Notes under the pieces: model-generated | The model's input: the letters and a program-made list of their open reading frames with translations, nothing else | Databases searched by the model: none | What the model was told of the DNA's origin: nothing | Made by a program: the position numbers and the translations under genes | Shown here: positions 46,004 through 57,803 of the stretch, piece by piece | Layout of the letters: every line of letters begins with the position of its first letter | Position numbering within the stretch: position 1 is the first letter of the stretch | NCBI GenBank assembly: GCA_031310005.1 | Contig: CM062379.1 | Location: 4,526,001-4,590,000 of the forward strand | DNA length: 64,000 nucleotides | Reading direction: 5' to 3' | Source: Dactylellina haptotyla | Taxonomy: Eukaryota; Ascomycota; Orbiliomycetes; Orbiliales; Orbiliaceae

Positions 46004-48921
46004 ATGACGTTCCTTCAACGGCTATTGTGTTGTATTCCCAGTATCACAACGCATCCGCATCGTGATATTGATATACACGACACAAAGGCTGCCCCGTCCA
46101 GTTCCACGTCAGCCTCCGCATCTTCTGGAGAACAAAGCACCGACGAGAACATACCTGTTTCACCAGTTCGCAAGTTTGAAAATACTATTATAGTATCCCA
46201 GGCTCACAAATCACCAATGCCGATTAGATTATTCAATATGCCTTCCATAGACGAAAAATTGGCGGATGCCGACGTTAAAGATGCTGCCAATAAAAAAGCA
46301 TCAGCTGAAATGAAGAAGGGAAACACTTTTGCTTACCAGGACAAGCTGCCAAAACTTCCTATTCCGGATCTAGACGCTACTCTTAAGAACTACCTTGAGG
46401 TTGTCAAGCCTTTACAGAACCATCGTGAGCACCAGCGGACAATTGCTGTTGTTAAAGACTTCCAAAAAAGTGTTGGCCCGGTCCTTCAAGACAAACTTCA
46501 AAAGTATTCGCTTTCACAGACAAGTTATATCGAGCAATTCTGTAAGTTCTATCCCCTATAGCTTTGGCGTTAAAACAATTTACTGATTGTTACTTACTAG
46601 GGTATGATTCGTACCTCAATTATGACAATCGTAAGTTTCGCATAGTCGTTATCAATTCTCATAAAAATTAGTACCGTGGAAGTAACAATTTGGTAAACTA
46701 GCTGTTGTGCTCAACTTGAACCCTTTGTAAGTCCAACTGGGACCCGGAAACACACATAGCCTTTCATTTCTCTTAATACAGTTTTAATAAATAATAGTTT
46801 CTTGCTTGCCGATGATCCAACACCCGCTCGAGGCAACCAGATCACAAGAGCAGCCTCCTTGGTCGTATCGTCACTTGCATTCATAAGAGCACTCAAAAGA
46901 GAGGAGCTGCCTCCAGATAACTTTAGGGGAACGCCATTATGCATGGTACAGATTATCTCGACACATATTCGGTATGGAAGCTGCTAAACATTATATAGTA
47001 CCAATTTACACGACTATTCGGAGCAGCCAGAATTCCAACGGAAAACGGCTGTCTAATGCAAACTGACGAACAATCGAAGCACATTGTTGTGATGTGTCGC
47101 TCGCAATTTTATTGGTTTGATGTGATGGATGATAATTCAGATCTCATCATGTCTGAGAAAGACTTGGTCCAGAACTTGCAAGCGATCATGAATGACGCCC
47201 AGGAAACCCCTATCCAAGAAGCCGCGAGATCAGCCGTGGGAGTTCTTAGCACTGAGAATCGAAGGGTTTGGGCCAATATGCGCGACCACATGCTGAACCA
47301 TGAAGATTCCATGAACAGGGAATGCCTCCAAATCGTCGATTCTGCACTCTTCATTCTCTGCCTGGATGACTCATCTCCAGATACTCTGGCTGAAATATCC
47401 ATGAATATGCTTTGCGGTAGCAGCGTAATCGAAAAGGGAGTCCAGGTCGGCACATGCACGAATAGGTGGTATGACAAGTTGCAAATTATTGTTTGCAAGA
47501 ACGGAGCTGCTGGTGTTAATTTTGAGCACACGGGTGTCGACGGACATACTGTGCTCCGATTTGTGAGCGACGTATATACCGATACAATTCTTCGATTTGC
47601 CAAAACAATCCACGGGGGATCACCTTCTCTGTGGGCATCCGTTTCTCCGGACCCAGCGAAACGAGACCCAGAATCATTTGGAAATGTCAGTACGACGCCA
47701 CACAAGTTGGAATGGACCATGCTCCCGGAACTCTCCTTGGGGCTGAGATTTGCAGAAACACGGTTGGCAGACTTGATCAACCAGAATGAATTTGATACTC
47801 TTGAGTTCGAAGGTTACGGGTCAAACTATATCAAAACAATGGGGTTTTCCCCGGACGCATTCGTTCAGATGGCTTTCCAGGCAGCCTACTATGCTCTTTA
47901 CGGGCGAGTCGAATGCACCTACGAGCCCGCGATGACGAAACAGTTCCTACATGGTAGGACAGAAGCCATCCGAACTGCCAGCCGGGAAGTTGTAGAGTTT
48001 GTCCGCATATTTTGCGAGGATGCACCAGCGAAAGCTAAGATAGATGCTTTGAAGGCGGCATGCGAACGCCATGTTTCCCGCACGAAACAGTGCTCTAAGG
48101 GTCTCGGACAGGATAGACATCTGTACGCTCTATACTGCCTCTGGCAGCGGGGTATCCTTGACGTTCCGACTAGCGACTCGCCGTCTGCTGATGGCTACGT
48201 ATCTGGTGAAGAACAAGAACTCCCGGTTGGATCACCAGGCGGCCAGTCTATGATTTCGGAAATGTCTGCCACCGCGTCCACTGGTAGCGGTAAAGGAATT
48301 AATCGGGATGTTCCCGCGATTTTCTCAGACTCTGCGTGGGATAAACTCAATACCACGATTCTATCGACTTCCAACTGCGGGAATCCGGCTTTACGGATGT
48401 TCGGATTCGGACCGGTTTCGGCGGATGGCTTCGGAATCGGATACATTATCAAAGAGGATTCAATTTCGGTGTGTGTGAGCTCGAAGCACAGGCAAACGAA
48501 AAGATTCGTGGACACTTTGCACAGCTATATGCAAGATGTAAAGTATCTGTTCAAGCAGACCAATCGCAAGATCTCCTCGCCTTCCACGACTAGAGCTCGA
48601 GAGGCGGAAGCGAGACAAGCTGTTGCTCCTTTGAAAACGCCAAGAGGGAAGGAGATTCTCACCAAGACAATGGTTAGCGGAACATCGTCACCATCCGAAA
48701 GTGACGGTGAAGGTGGCATGCTGGGTGGATGTAAGTTATCTATTCTTTTGGTTTGATACAAGATTTATGGATTACCGTTGCTAATAGAATATATAGATGG
48801 CTATTTCGATGTCGGGAGTTTGAACAAGCTGCTATCTGAGAAAGAGGAAGCAACTACGGCGAACCAAGAGGTGACCGCGAGACGATCCATTGGTAGAAAG
48901 TTGCGTCTGGGAGATTACTAG
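46004..48921 (+). CDS. Carnitine O-acetyltransferase (choline/carnitine acyltransferase family)
   Basis: Six exons (46004-46541, 46601-46630, 46702-46726, 46798-46945, 46999-48730, 48797-48921) encode 865 residues. Family motifs: FAYQDKLPKLPIPDLDATL, YQFTRLFGAARIPTENGC, the catalytic loop NFEHTGVDGH (His430), RTEAIRTASREVVEF, LGQDRHLYALYCLW and LSTSNCGNPALRMFGFGPV. It moves acetyl groups between CoA and carnitine. Exons 2 and 3 are just 30 and 25 nt. There is an N-terminal extension of about 78 residues before MPSIDEKLADADV; the ATG at 46238 is an alternative start. The C-terminus ends GRKLRLGDY, not a peroxisomal signal, and no presequence is evident, so a cytosolic enzyme of the FacC/Yat2 kind is favoured. 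The length, above that of dual mitochondrial/peroxisomal Cat2, also fits FacC/Yat2. Confidence 0.95.
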
Positions 48922-49388
48922 GAGGCCAGGGGTTAGACAAAGTGTGTCTTTTGAGGTTGTACAAGTAGAATTACTGTGGGCTTCAATATTTTTTTTTGGC
49001 GTTCGTTTCTTCATGAATTTCTTTATATCTATACACACATCTATACCTTTTTGATATACTTTGGGCGATTCTATTACAACGGGAATGCAATACCACTAAT
49101 ATTTTCGTGATTTGTTTTGGGACCTGGATTGTGTAATGTCCAACGTTCGGAGCTGCGTTGCAGGCCAGCAACCTGATTTGTAAGGGCCATGTTTCTGATG
49201 GAAACCCGCAGAATTTCGCACGCCAGGCGCATTCTATTTATGCGTCTCCAGTGCGGCTCGTCGTATTATCGCCCTCCTTCTCAATCAAACATGACAGCTA
49301 GTGTTTTTATATTTGTTCTAAGCAGCTTTCAGACGTTTTCATTGTTGGTACAGCGGTGCTAAAGATTTAGCAGTTCATCAGGACCGTT
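48922..49388. other. Intergenic region between carnitine acetyltransferase and the UBL-WLM gene
   Basis: 467 nt, no supported gene; it must contain the promoter of the next gene. Confidence 0.6.
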
Positions 49389-50459
49389 ATGGCAAGCGAC
49401 AGGCAAGTGATGGATCCAATAGCAGAATCCCAGCAGGTCCCCAGCGCCGGTGATGACGCCGGTTCAGAGACCCACGCAGTCATCATCTCCCATGCCGCAA
49501 CCACGCATACTTTCACACTTTCAACATCTTCAACTCTCGCAGACCTGCGGGTCCTCATCCAAGATGTATTCTCCATCTCACCGTCGTATCAAAAGCTCAC
49601 TGCCCCAAAGCTGGGGCTGCTCAAAGACGACACTATACCGATAACATCACTCCCGCCACCGCCCAAAAAGATACTCCTGATAGGCTCCTCCAACGCAGCC
49701 ATAGCAGACGCACAACTGGCCAACTCTGCATCCGCATCTACCCTCCGGAAGTTTGGCGGGACAGGCCCCATCAAACCGGCGAGACCGACCCACCGCGCGA
49801 ACTGGAAGAAGGAAAGCGACTATGCACGTTACACCTTCGGCGGCATCCAAGTGCTAAGACACCTCAAGGGCTACGAACGGTCCGAGGCCTACCTCCGCCG
49901 CCTCGCCGCAGACGCGGGGATCAAAGCCGTCATGGCGAAGCACAAGTTCTCAGTGGGCATGTTGTCTGAGATGGATCCCGCGGAGCACACCACGCACGAA
50001 TCGCGCACGCTAGGGCTGAATAAGAACGCTGGAGAGGAGATCCTGCTGCGATTGCGCACGGATGCATACGATGGGTATAGAGATTACAAAACGGTGAGGA
50101 AGACTTTATGCCATGAGCTGGCGCATAATGTGCATAGTGACCACGACCGGCACTTCTGGGACTTGTATAAGGTTATTCTGAAGGGGGTGGAGGAGGCAGA
50201 CTGGAAGCATGGTGGGAAGACGGTGGAAGGGTATGGTGACGGTGGAAGGGTGATGTGGGAAGGGGACGAGAAGGAGAGGGAGTGGATCGAGGCGGCGGAT
50301 GGGGGTGGGTGGACCGGAGGTAGCTTTGTGCTGGGAGGGGATGGGAGCAGGAGTAGTACTGGTGGAGGGATAAGTAGTTTGAGTGTAGAAGATAGGAGGA
50401 GCATTGCTGCGAAGGCCGCAGAGGAAAGAGCAAAGAAGACGAAGGATAGTAGCAAGTGA
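49389..50459 (+). CDS. Ubiquitin-like plus WLM (Wss1-like) metalloprotease-domain protein
   Basis: A single exon of 356 residues. Residues about 28-98 form a ubiquitin-like domain (HTFTLSTSSTLADLRVLIQD, YQKLTAPKLGLLKDD). Residues about 140-280 are a WLM domain: YTFGGIQVLRHLKGYERSEA, RRLAADAGIKAVMAKHKFSV, LGLNKNAGEEILLRLRTD, and the zinc site HELAHNVHSDHD (H242, E243, H246, H252), followed by HDRHFWDLYK. The C-terminal tail is Gly/Ser-rich and charged. WLM proteins of the Wss1/Spartan type cleave DNA-protein crosslinks and SUMO/ubiquitin conjugates. The UBL-WLM arrangement is known in fungi and plants; the exact substrate is unknown. All zinc-binding and catalytic residues are present, so an active enzyme is plausible. 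No intron. It is convergent with the small membrane-protein gene. Confidence 0.92.
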   Translation: MASDRQVMDPIAESQQVPSAGDDAGSETHAVIISHAATTHTFTLSTSSTLADLRVLIQDVFSISPSYQKLTAPKLGLLKDDTIPITSLPPPPKKILLIGSSNAAIADAQLANSASASTLRKFGGTGPIKPARPTHRANWKKESDYARYTFGGIQVLRHLKGYERSEAYLRRLAADAGIKAVMAKHKFSVGMLSEMDPAEHTTHESRTLGLNKNAGEEILLRLRTDAYDGYRDYKTVRKTLCHELAHNVHSDHDRHFWDLYKVILKGVEEADWKHGGKTVEGYGDGGRVMWEGDEKEREWIEAADGGGWTGGSFVLGGDGSRSSTGGGISSLSVEDRRSIAAKAAEERAKKTKDSSK

Positions 50460-51040
50460 ACTTGAGGAGATCTGACAACCATATTTTTGAAAGGAGGTTT
50501 ATGGCGTTTTAGATGTATATTTAGCGGGTGGCTGTTTTTCTTAGTTAATTAGTCGTCATATTTTGGATACCAAACGGGAAGGGGGGTTTGGAGGGGAACG
50601 CATGTACGATTTATAGGTATCAGTGCCATTTTATGGTGCGTATATACTACATGAACTCTTCATGACTGTTTGAATATTTTATGGAGAGGGAACAAAGAAA
50701 TGAGAGGCCCGTTAAAAAGACTGCAGCAGCAGTCGAGAAACAACATGTGTGTATACCGTGCTATACCGTCCGAGTTTATATCCTGAGGCCAAAAGAACAC
50801 CAAAAAGAGTAAAAGGAAAAAGGGAGTCATAAGTGGGAAGCAAGGTTGAAAAGATAGCTTTTTCCCCAAGGAAGAAATATCCGTCGTCATCATGATCGTT
50901 CATTACAATATGTTGCAAATTCAATGGCTGGGCGTGCATTTAAGGGGTTTCGAGGATTCATTAAAGCTAGAAAATTAGCATAGAAAAGGGAGAACGAGGA
51001 ATTTGCAAACGCTTCGATTATATAAGTATATATGTTGTTT
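50460..51040. other. Convergent 3' flank
   Basis: 580 nt, AT-rich, between the ends of two convergent genes. No supported gene. Confidence 0.6.
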
Positions 51041-51585
51041 TCATAACCTTACAGTTACGTCGACGCAGGGAACTCTCCATTCCTTCCGGCCAAGGAAGCT
51101 TCTCAACCACTCCAAACCAAGTCCGGCCCACTGGCCAACTTGGCTCTCGGCATCTCCTACAGGGAGCTGAAGGCCCGGGCCGGGGGCTATCGTGGAGCCT
51201 GTGCTGGATATTGAGGCGTGGGAGAGTATCCTTGGCTCGAACCAGTGGCCGTTGTTTGTATCGAGGAAGCAGCGGTCCGACCACTGACAGGAGGAGGTGA
51301 AAAGTATAAGCATAATTACGGAGCAGTAGACGCTATTGCCCAGTTAGTATTTGCATGTGCGTAAACATAAAAGAAAAGGATCGTAGGGGAATGGGGTTGT
51401 GTTATTACCAAGGCCGGTGGAAGAGATATGTAGAGATAAGGAACATTACGATGAATGCGGGTGAAGCGGATGTTGGGATGAACAGGAGCGGCAACCAGCT
51501 ACGGAAATAATAAGAAAGATTAGAATTAGCATCCGGAGACGTGCTGGGTATGGGGGGAGATGGTATACCTCCGTAAGCAAAACAT
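51041..51585 (-). CDS. Small predicted membrane protein of unknown function (three exons)
   Basis: Exons 51585-51569, 51498-51409 and 51332-51041 join in phase to 132 residues. The protein starts MFCLRSWLPLLFIPTSASPA, has a hydrophobic helix (FIVMFLISTYLF), then HRPCVYCSVIMLILFTSSC (a second helix with CxxC), and a Trp/Cys-rich loop CQWSDRCFLDTNNGHWFEPR. The tail is Gly/Pro-rich and ends CVDVTVRL. I recognise no family, but composition, phase-consistent introns (70 and 76 nt) and the non-repetitive loop argue for a real gene. Splice sites are GTATAC/GTAG and GTAATA/ATAG, so moderately weak. The true C-terminus could differ if another intron follows. Orientation is divergent from EDC4. Confidence 0.6.
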
Positions 51586-52908
51586 GGTGAGGGGGCGTCA
51601 GACCGCCTCGAGGACGGACGGCTGGAGGAGGGGATATATGTTCTAGGAGAAGGAGGGTTCGGAGAAATAGGGACGGCGGCGGTGGTTGTTCGGTGCAATA
51701 ATGTTTTAGGAATCGCTGGGACGACGAGGGTCGTGGGGTCTCGGCTTTTGTGGCGACGGACTACGAGAGGTATGGCTGGTGGGGGCCGAGTAGGTAGCAA
51801 GGTGTGGATATACAAAGGAGCGTGGAGAAGAAGGGGAGCAGGGGCGAGGGCGAGGACCGCGATGACCAAGACGACCACGACGGTGGTGGTAGTGATGATG
51901 ATGATGATGATGATGTTAACTTATAGTAATAGTATTTGATTGATTGACCGGATGCACGAAATTGCCGTTCGCTTAGCTCTGGCTCACTTCGCTCATATTA
52001 TTCATCCATCGCTCGAAGGAGCGGAAACAGAGAAAAGCCAGGCCAGAGCCGCCCAAGCCGCACCGAAGAGGTACCCAGGCCGGGTCTGGCCACCGAGAAA
52101 GCGGTGTGCGGGCAGGTATCAGGTACGAGGGCGGGAAGCTGGAGCGGACCTGCGAGGTTCAGCCAGCCGGGCAAACCTCGCAGGGCGCGAGTTGGAGAGG
52201 CCGGGAGCGAACGAACGTGCGTGAAGGGCATTGGTGCTGGGCCCCTCTGACAAGTCACCGTCCCTCCGCCGGCCGCTGTGTAGGAGGAGGAGGAGGAGGA
52301 AGAGAAGGAGGAGATTGAGATATCGTGCTGATGCCATCTTCCCGTCTGTCTGTCCGTCCGTCGTCGACGCTCCCGCCCGGACAAGAGACTGAAGTCACCG
52401 ATTCTGATCGAACGAGATATTCGAATATTCGGGACACCGCTGCACGGACTTGTGTGTTGCGGCGATTGATTCCCTCCTCAACACCCGCTTCGCTGCCTCT
52501 TCTTCTCTCCTTCTCCTCCTCATCACACTTCCTCCCGGCTTCCCTCTTCGCATTCTCTCCTCCTCTCATCCCCCTTCTCTCCATCATCATCATCATCATC
52601 ATCATCACCACCACCGCTATATTCGTCATCATCACCCTCCTCCTTTCCCCTCCATCATCATCATCGTCGTCCCCCATCGCAATTCGCTTCTTCTATCTCT
52701 CCGTTCGGGTTCTCCTGCCTAGATTTCTTTCTTTGTCGCGCGAAACCCGCATCCACGAGTTCTTCGCCTCAGCCTAGGCCATCGGTCGAACAATTCCTTC
52801 TGACGAACGACGAATCGCCTCGGTAACTCTTTTAACTCAAAAAGATAAAAAAAACCACTTCTCAAACCCCATAAAAAAACCCCATAAAAAAAGTTACAAC
52901 TAATAATA
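51586..52908. other. Divergent region and pyrimidine-rich leader upstream of EDC4
   Basis: 1.3 kb with two trinucleotide runs (GAT at 51894-51915 and CAT/ATC at 52582-52608) and a strongly C/T-rich leader. A 149-codon ATG frame lies at 52331-52777, 131 nt before the EDC4 ATG; its Ser/Pro/Ile-rich composition follows the repeats, so I do not call it a gene. Confidence 0.6.
52582..52608. repeat. CAT trinucleotide microsatellite
   Basis: Eight or so tandem CAT units in the EDC4 leader region. Confidence 0.85.
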
Positions 52909-55900
52909 ATGGCTGGGGTCGGCCCTTCCTTTGACTCCCTCTTCGACAAATTGCGTTCCTCTGGCCCGTCCGGGGTCAACGGCGCCAATCACCCTTCCCG
53001 CCCGTCCTCCAATCCCCAGTTCTCCCACCAGCCAAGCCACGGTTCGCTGCCTCCCTCCCAGCGCTCCAGCTACGGCGCTGCACCGGTGTCCCAGCAGGCC
53101 TACGGCTTCGATTACGCTCACGCGCGTAACAATAGTAACGATTCGCTGCTGCAGACGCTTGAATCCGCCATCAACTCCCATCCCGCGTCTCATCGCTTCC
53201 ACAACATCCACACTCACCACCCCCCTAGCTTCTCTCCTCAACCTCACTTCGGCTCCATCGACTCCCAAACGATGCAGAACCCACCCCAGCACTACAACCC
53301 GTCTCAACCCAGGCTTAACCGCCAGCTGGGTCCCTCCAACGAGGATGACTCTTTAGTTCCCCAGAACTACCTGATGGGGCTGCTGCACAAGCAGGCTAGC
53401 GGAAACGTCGGCCAACAAGCTGCCGCTCACCACGGACGCCGTTCTGTGGACAACATCCCCCAGCTCCCCCAGAGATTCGAGGCTGTGCGCGAAGGTGCTC
53501 GGAGTACCAGCTTTGCTGAAAGCCCTGCCGCTGGTCCCGCGCCAGCCCGACAGTCCCTTCCCGCTCACGATCAACCTCTCAACGACTTGGTCTCGTCCCT
53601 CCTCTCCAGCGCTCCCAAGCAGCAACAACAGCAACAACAACAGGCCCACCACCAGCAGCAAGTCCACGAGTCTTCAGCCAGTGTTACTGACCCGCGCAGT
53701 ATCATGTCTCCTGCGCCTCGCGAAGTCGCCAACCCTGCTGCGGCTGACCTATTACATCAAATCCTTGGACGGAGCAAGCCAGTTCAGGACGACGCTGGAA
53801 ATATGGCTCCTGCTGCCGCCCAACCGCACAAGCAGAGCCCTGAGGTATTTAAAAGAACCACCATCCCATTTTATAAGAAGAACAAGATGAGCTTCATTAC
53901 TCGTAGCTCAATGGTTGCTAATTTGTATTGCGACTCCCCAAAGTCGCCCATTGGAGGCCCGAGTTCGGCTGGAGCTTCTATTCCAGACACCGCTGCGGCG
54001 GCTCCGGACCAAACGCCCAAGCAACCACCGTTGTTCACCTATGTCAACCCCTTTGACCAGCTTTCAAAATTGAACCCTCGAAACCGCTCTCCGAAAAGCC
54101 AGATAATGATGACCAACGGCCACCACAGTCCGGCCATCCTCAGTAACGCGGGTCTCTCCACTCCATCCAGCATCCCACTCCCATTCTCCCCTCCACCGCC
54201 TCAGCACGCGATAGATGAGCTCACGCCGGTTGAGCCTAAGACTAGCCTTCCTTTGGCTGCTGAAGTCGCAACAAATGCTGAGCGCCACACCCCGCCTTTA
54301 ACCCAACCTTACGTAGAGGCCCTGGCGGATCCGTTTGATCAGGAAGCGGACGTGTTTGACGGAGAGATGGACCCGTTCGAGGGCGAGGCGACTCCCCTGG
54401 AAGGTAGCGCTGAGATGGAAGAGGAAGAGGAAGAGGAACAAGTTATGGAAGCTCCAATGGACGTCCCCGACGTCGCTGAAGACCGAGCAGAGCTCCAGGA
54501 GGAAGAGGAGGAAGAGATAGCCATTGCCGAGGCTGTCAATGTCGAATCAATTGTTCATCCAACAGCTGTTCAGACGGTCATCGAGGCGCCAACCACTGTT
54601 CTTTCTCCTGAAACCGCCCCTCCACCACCGACGGAAAATGGTCCTGAGAAAGCAGCCTTTACGATCTATAAGTTTCCTATGAAGCCTTTCTCTCAAATTA
54701 CGTTCAACGCCGTTCCAACGGTCACCGTGCCCAACGGGAGGTTTAGTGATATCGCTAAAATGTCACGGAATGTTGATCAAATGGACCGCAACCTCATCTC
54801 CGCATCGCCATCCTATATCGTCTATGCCACTGGTAAGTCAAAAGGCGGTGTTAGGATCATCCGTCAAGAAGACGGTCACGATGTTGTTTTGATGAAGGAG
54901 AGCGCAGAGCGAACGGTCAATGTTGCCCTTGGTAGGGAGAACCAGGTCCTCGCCGTCGGGGTCAACGGAACGGTCTTGTGGTCTGATCTCGAGGGGCTTG
55001 AAGGGCCAATGGAAGAATCTACCATAGAAGGCAGGAGCTTTCTCTTTCCCCCGTCCCCACTCCAGGACCAGAACGGTGGTCTAACCAAATCTCGCACCCA
55101 TCTTGCATCAACTCATCCAAAGGTCTTCGCCATCGGGCGCGGCAGGTTTATCAGTTTGATTCATGCGGATGCGGCGCGGCAGTATGGAGAACAAGTAGGC
55201 GGAATCACTAAGATCAACGATACGGCCTACCACGCGAACCACTCACGAACTATTGATACTCAAAAGGTTTCGAAAGAATTCTGCTTTTCTGAGGACGACA
55301 CTACAGTTGTAACTATCGATAAGGCCGGTAAGATCAAGTTTTGGGATGTTGGCAAACTCGTGGAGTTCGAACTCGGTGAAGATGGGACAGGGTATCCGAC
55401 CGAGACCGCGAGAATCTTGACAGAGCCGGTCCTCACCCGTTCCGCTGTCAGTCCGGGCGAGATGTATAAGGCTACGTCTGTGATCTTTGTCGACAAGCAG
55501 CAACCGTACGACCGCCGCCAAGCGCTAAGATATCTAATTGTCGGCTTACAACAGAACCACGTGATCCAGTTATGGGACATTGCGATAGGACGTGCTGTCC
55601 AGGAGCTCCGGTTCCCAACCTCCTCCTCCGGGAGTGATGGACTCTGCTCTTTGAGTTATCATCCGAAGAGCGGCGTCATTGTTGTTGGCAATCCAAACCG
55701 CAATACGATATCCTTCATTCACTTGTCTACTCCCAAGTACAATCTTCAAGCGTTCTCGCAAGCGGGTTTTATCAAGGCAGTTAGTGATCAATCGCCAAAC
55801 CTGCCTAAGCTCGACGCCACGGCGATAATGTCCTCGATTGTTGAGTATTCCCTGGGTGATAGAGGACAACTCATCTCCCTAGAAGTGCTCGATTCGGCAG

Positions 55901-57803
55901 CTTCCCCTCAGCTGCCTATTGACGAAGGAAAACCACCAATCTTCGAACTATATATCTCTCATACTAAGGGATTAACATGTCTCTCTCTCTGTAAGGAGGA
56001 TATCGGATTTGACGGCAACTTGAGAGTTATGAAAGGTCTAGATGCCGTCATTTCTGGTGCATGTACTCTGACCGCGCTTCTTCCTCCAAACACGGCCCCG
56101 CCAACGGAGCAACCGCCAAAGACCGAAGAACCCAAGGCTACTCCTGCCGCTACCGTTAATGCCGTCTCTGAACAGCCAAAGCCCGCATTGTCCAACCAAC
56201 AACCACCAAAGCCAAAGGCCGTCGAGGTTCAGGACGAACCCGTTGCCGAGAAGACAGAGGAAAAGCCGCCTGTTGTCAATGGTGCTCATGGTCGCAAGGC
56301 TGCTTCTATGAGCGGACTGGGTCGTGGTAAGAAACCGAGAAGGGATGTCAACACGGTCTCATTCGCAGGACCATCCGCCGCAGAGAACGACGAGCCTCCG
56401 TCGACCCCTCAACCTAAGAAGAATAAGGGCAAAGATAGAGAGGAGAAGAAGGTAGCTCTGTCGACAGTTAGTATCTCGCCAGAGTTGCTTGAACGCGAAG
56501 TGAAGAAAATTGAGGACGCTGTCAATACTTCTTTTAGCCAAGCACTTTCTCGAGAGATAGGAAGCCTTTGTAAGTACATATATGGCTCTTTGTGTGGGAC
56601 AGGGGGTTAGGATCTAACGCTAACATGGTCCGGAAATTAGATCGCCGTTTCGACGAAGACCGTCGAGTCCAACAGGCGGCCTCCGATGCTAAACAGGAAG
56701 CTATACTCCGCGTAGTATCCAATACTCTTAGTTCTGGGTTGGAGGCTACGATCGACAAGATTATTGTCGCTCATATGTCGCAGTTGGGACTTGATCTCAA
56801 ATCTGCCTTCCTGGAGAATATCCCGGCTGCTGTCTCTGACAGTGTCTCTAGGCATATTGAAAGTCTTATTCCGAAAGCCGTTGAGAAGACTTTGACCTCT
56901 CGGGCAGTTCTAGGGAGCTTGGCCGAGGCTGTAATTATTCCGCTGAGAGAGGATTTAGACACAACCATCCGCGGCACCCTCGACCAGTATTTGCAATCCC
57001 TGGATAAAATGAGCACAGAAATGTCGAAGGCCCTGTCCACCCAGGTTATGAAGCAATCGAAGGAGGTGCTCAAGGAGTCCCGCAGGGTTCACGAGGAAGA
57101 CACTCTGAAGATCGCAATGCTGACCTCAACCGTTTCTGAGATGGCCAAGACTATCGCCAATCTGGAATCAACCACGGCGCGTATGATCGAAATGCAACAG
57201 CAACTGCTCAATAACCAAGAAAAATTAGCAAATGCCGCCGCCGCCGCCACAGCACCCTCCGCGCACGCTTCTGTTCCACCAACTCCAATGACCGCGAAGT
57301 CCGAAGTCGAAATGATGGCCGAGGAAATTGAACAAGCAATTCGACGTGGTGACCTCGAGGCCGCCATGTTGAGTTGGCTGCAGAGTAAGGAGCTGCAGGA
57401 TTATTACTTCGAGAATGCCGTCAACAAATACAATCCATATGAAATCATCCCCAAAGTCAGCCAGGTCGTTGTTCTAACGATTGCGGCCAGTGTTACTGGT
57501 ACTATGGACTCGTTTACGGACGAGCGATTGACATGGCTTGAGGCGTGCCTCAATGATTTCCACAATATCGTAAGTTCTCAACCTCGAGCTAAGAAGAAGA
57601 TTCTCGCACAAGACTAACTCGAGCACTCTTAGCGCGAGGAAAACACTCAAATCATGCTTCCAAGAATTACCGCTGTTATCCTTTCTCGCCTACAACAATT
57701 TTACATGGCTGTCGCTGAGGAGAACCCCGGAGCTGCGGTCCTTAAGCGGATCGCGGGCTTGAGCAGGATAACATCTCGCTTAATGCAAACCGTCTCGATG
57801 TGA
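52909..57803 (+). CDS. EDC4/Ge-1 (Pdc1-like) mRNA-decapping scaffold
   Basis: Three exons (52909-56569, 56641-57569, 57633-57803) encode 1586 residues. The first 235 residues are low complexity (Ser, Pro, Gln, His), followed by a poly-Gln tract near 238-250, a conserved-looking patch (FYKKNKMSFITRSSMVANLY, LFTYVNPFDQLSKLNP), and acidic runs near 475-545. A WD40-like propeller occupies about 580-1010 (IYKFPMKPFSQITFN, VVTIDKAGKIKFWDVG, LIVGLQQNHVIQLWD). A basic Pro/Lys-rich linker leads to a long coiled coil and the Ge-1 C-terminal domain (EEIEQAIRRGDLEAAMLSWL, YNPYEIIPKVSQVVVLTIAA). This is the architecture of EDC4/Ge-1 and fission-yeast Pdc1, which hold Dcp2 and Edc3 in P-bodies. Its neighbour at 60 kb is another decapping factor, Scd6. 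Confidence 0.93.

Noticed and set aside
51405-51878. 157-codon minus-strand frame read straight through 51.4-51.9 kb
   Set aside because: Begins with GTG inside a trinucleotide-repeat-derived Thr/Val stretch. Splicing three exons from 51585 gives a more sensible membrane protein, so only that was called.
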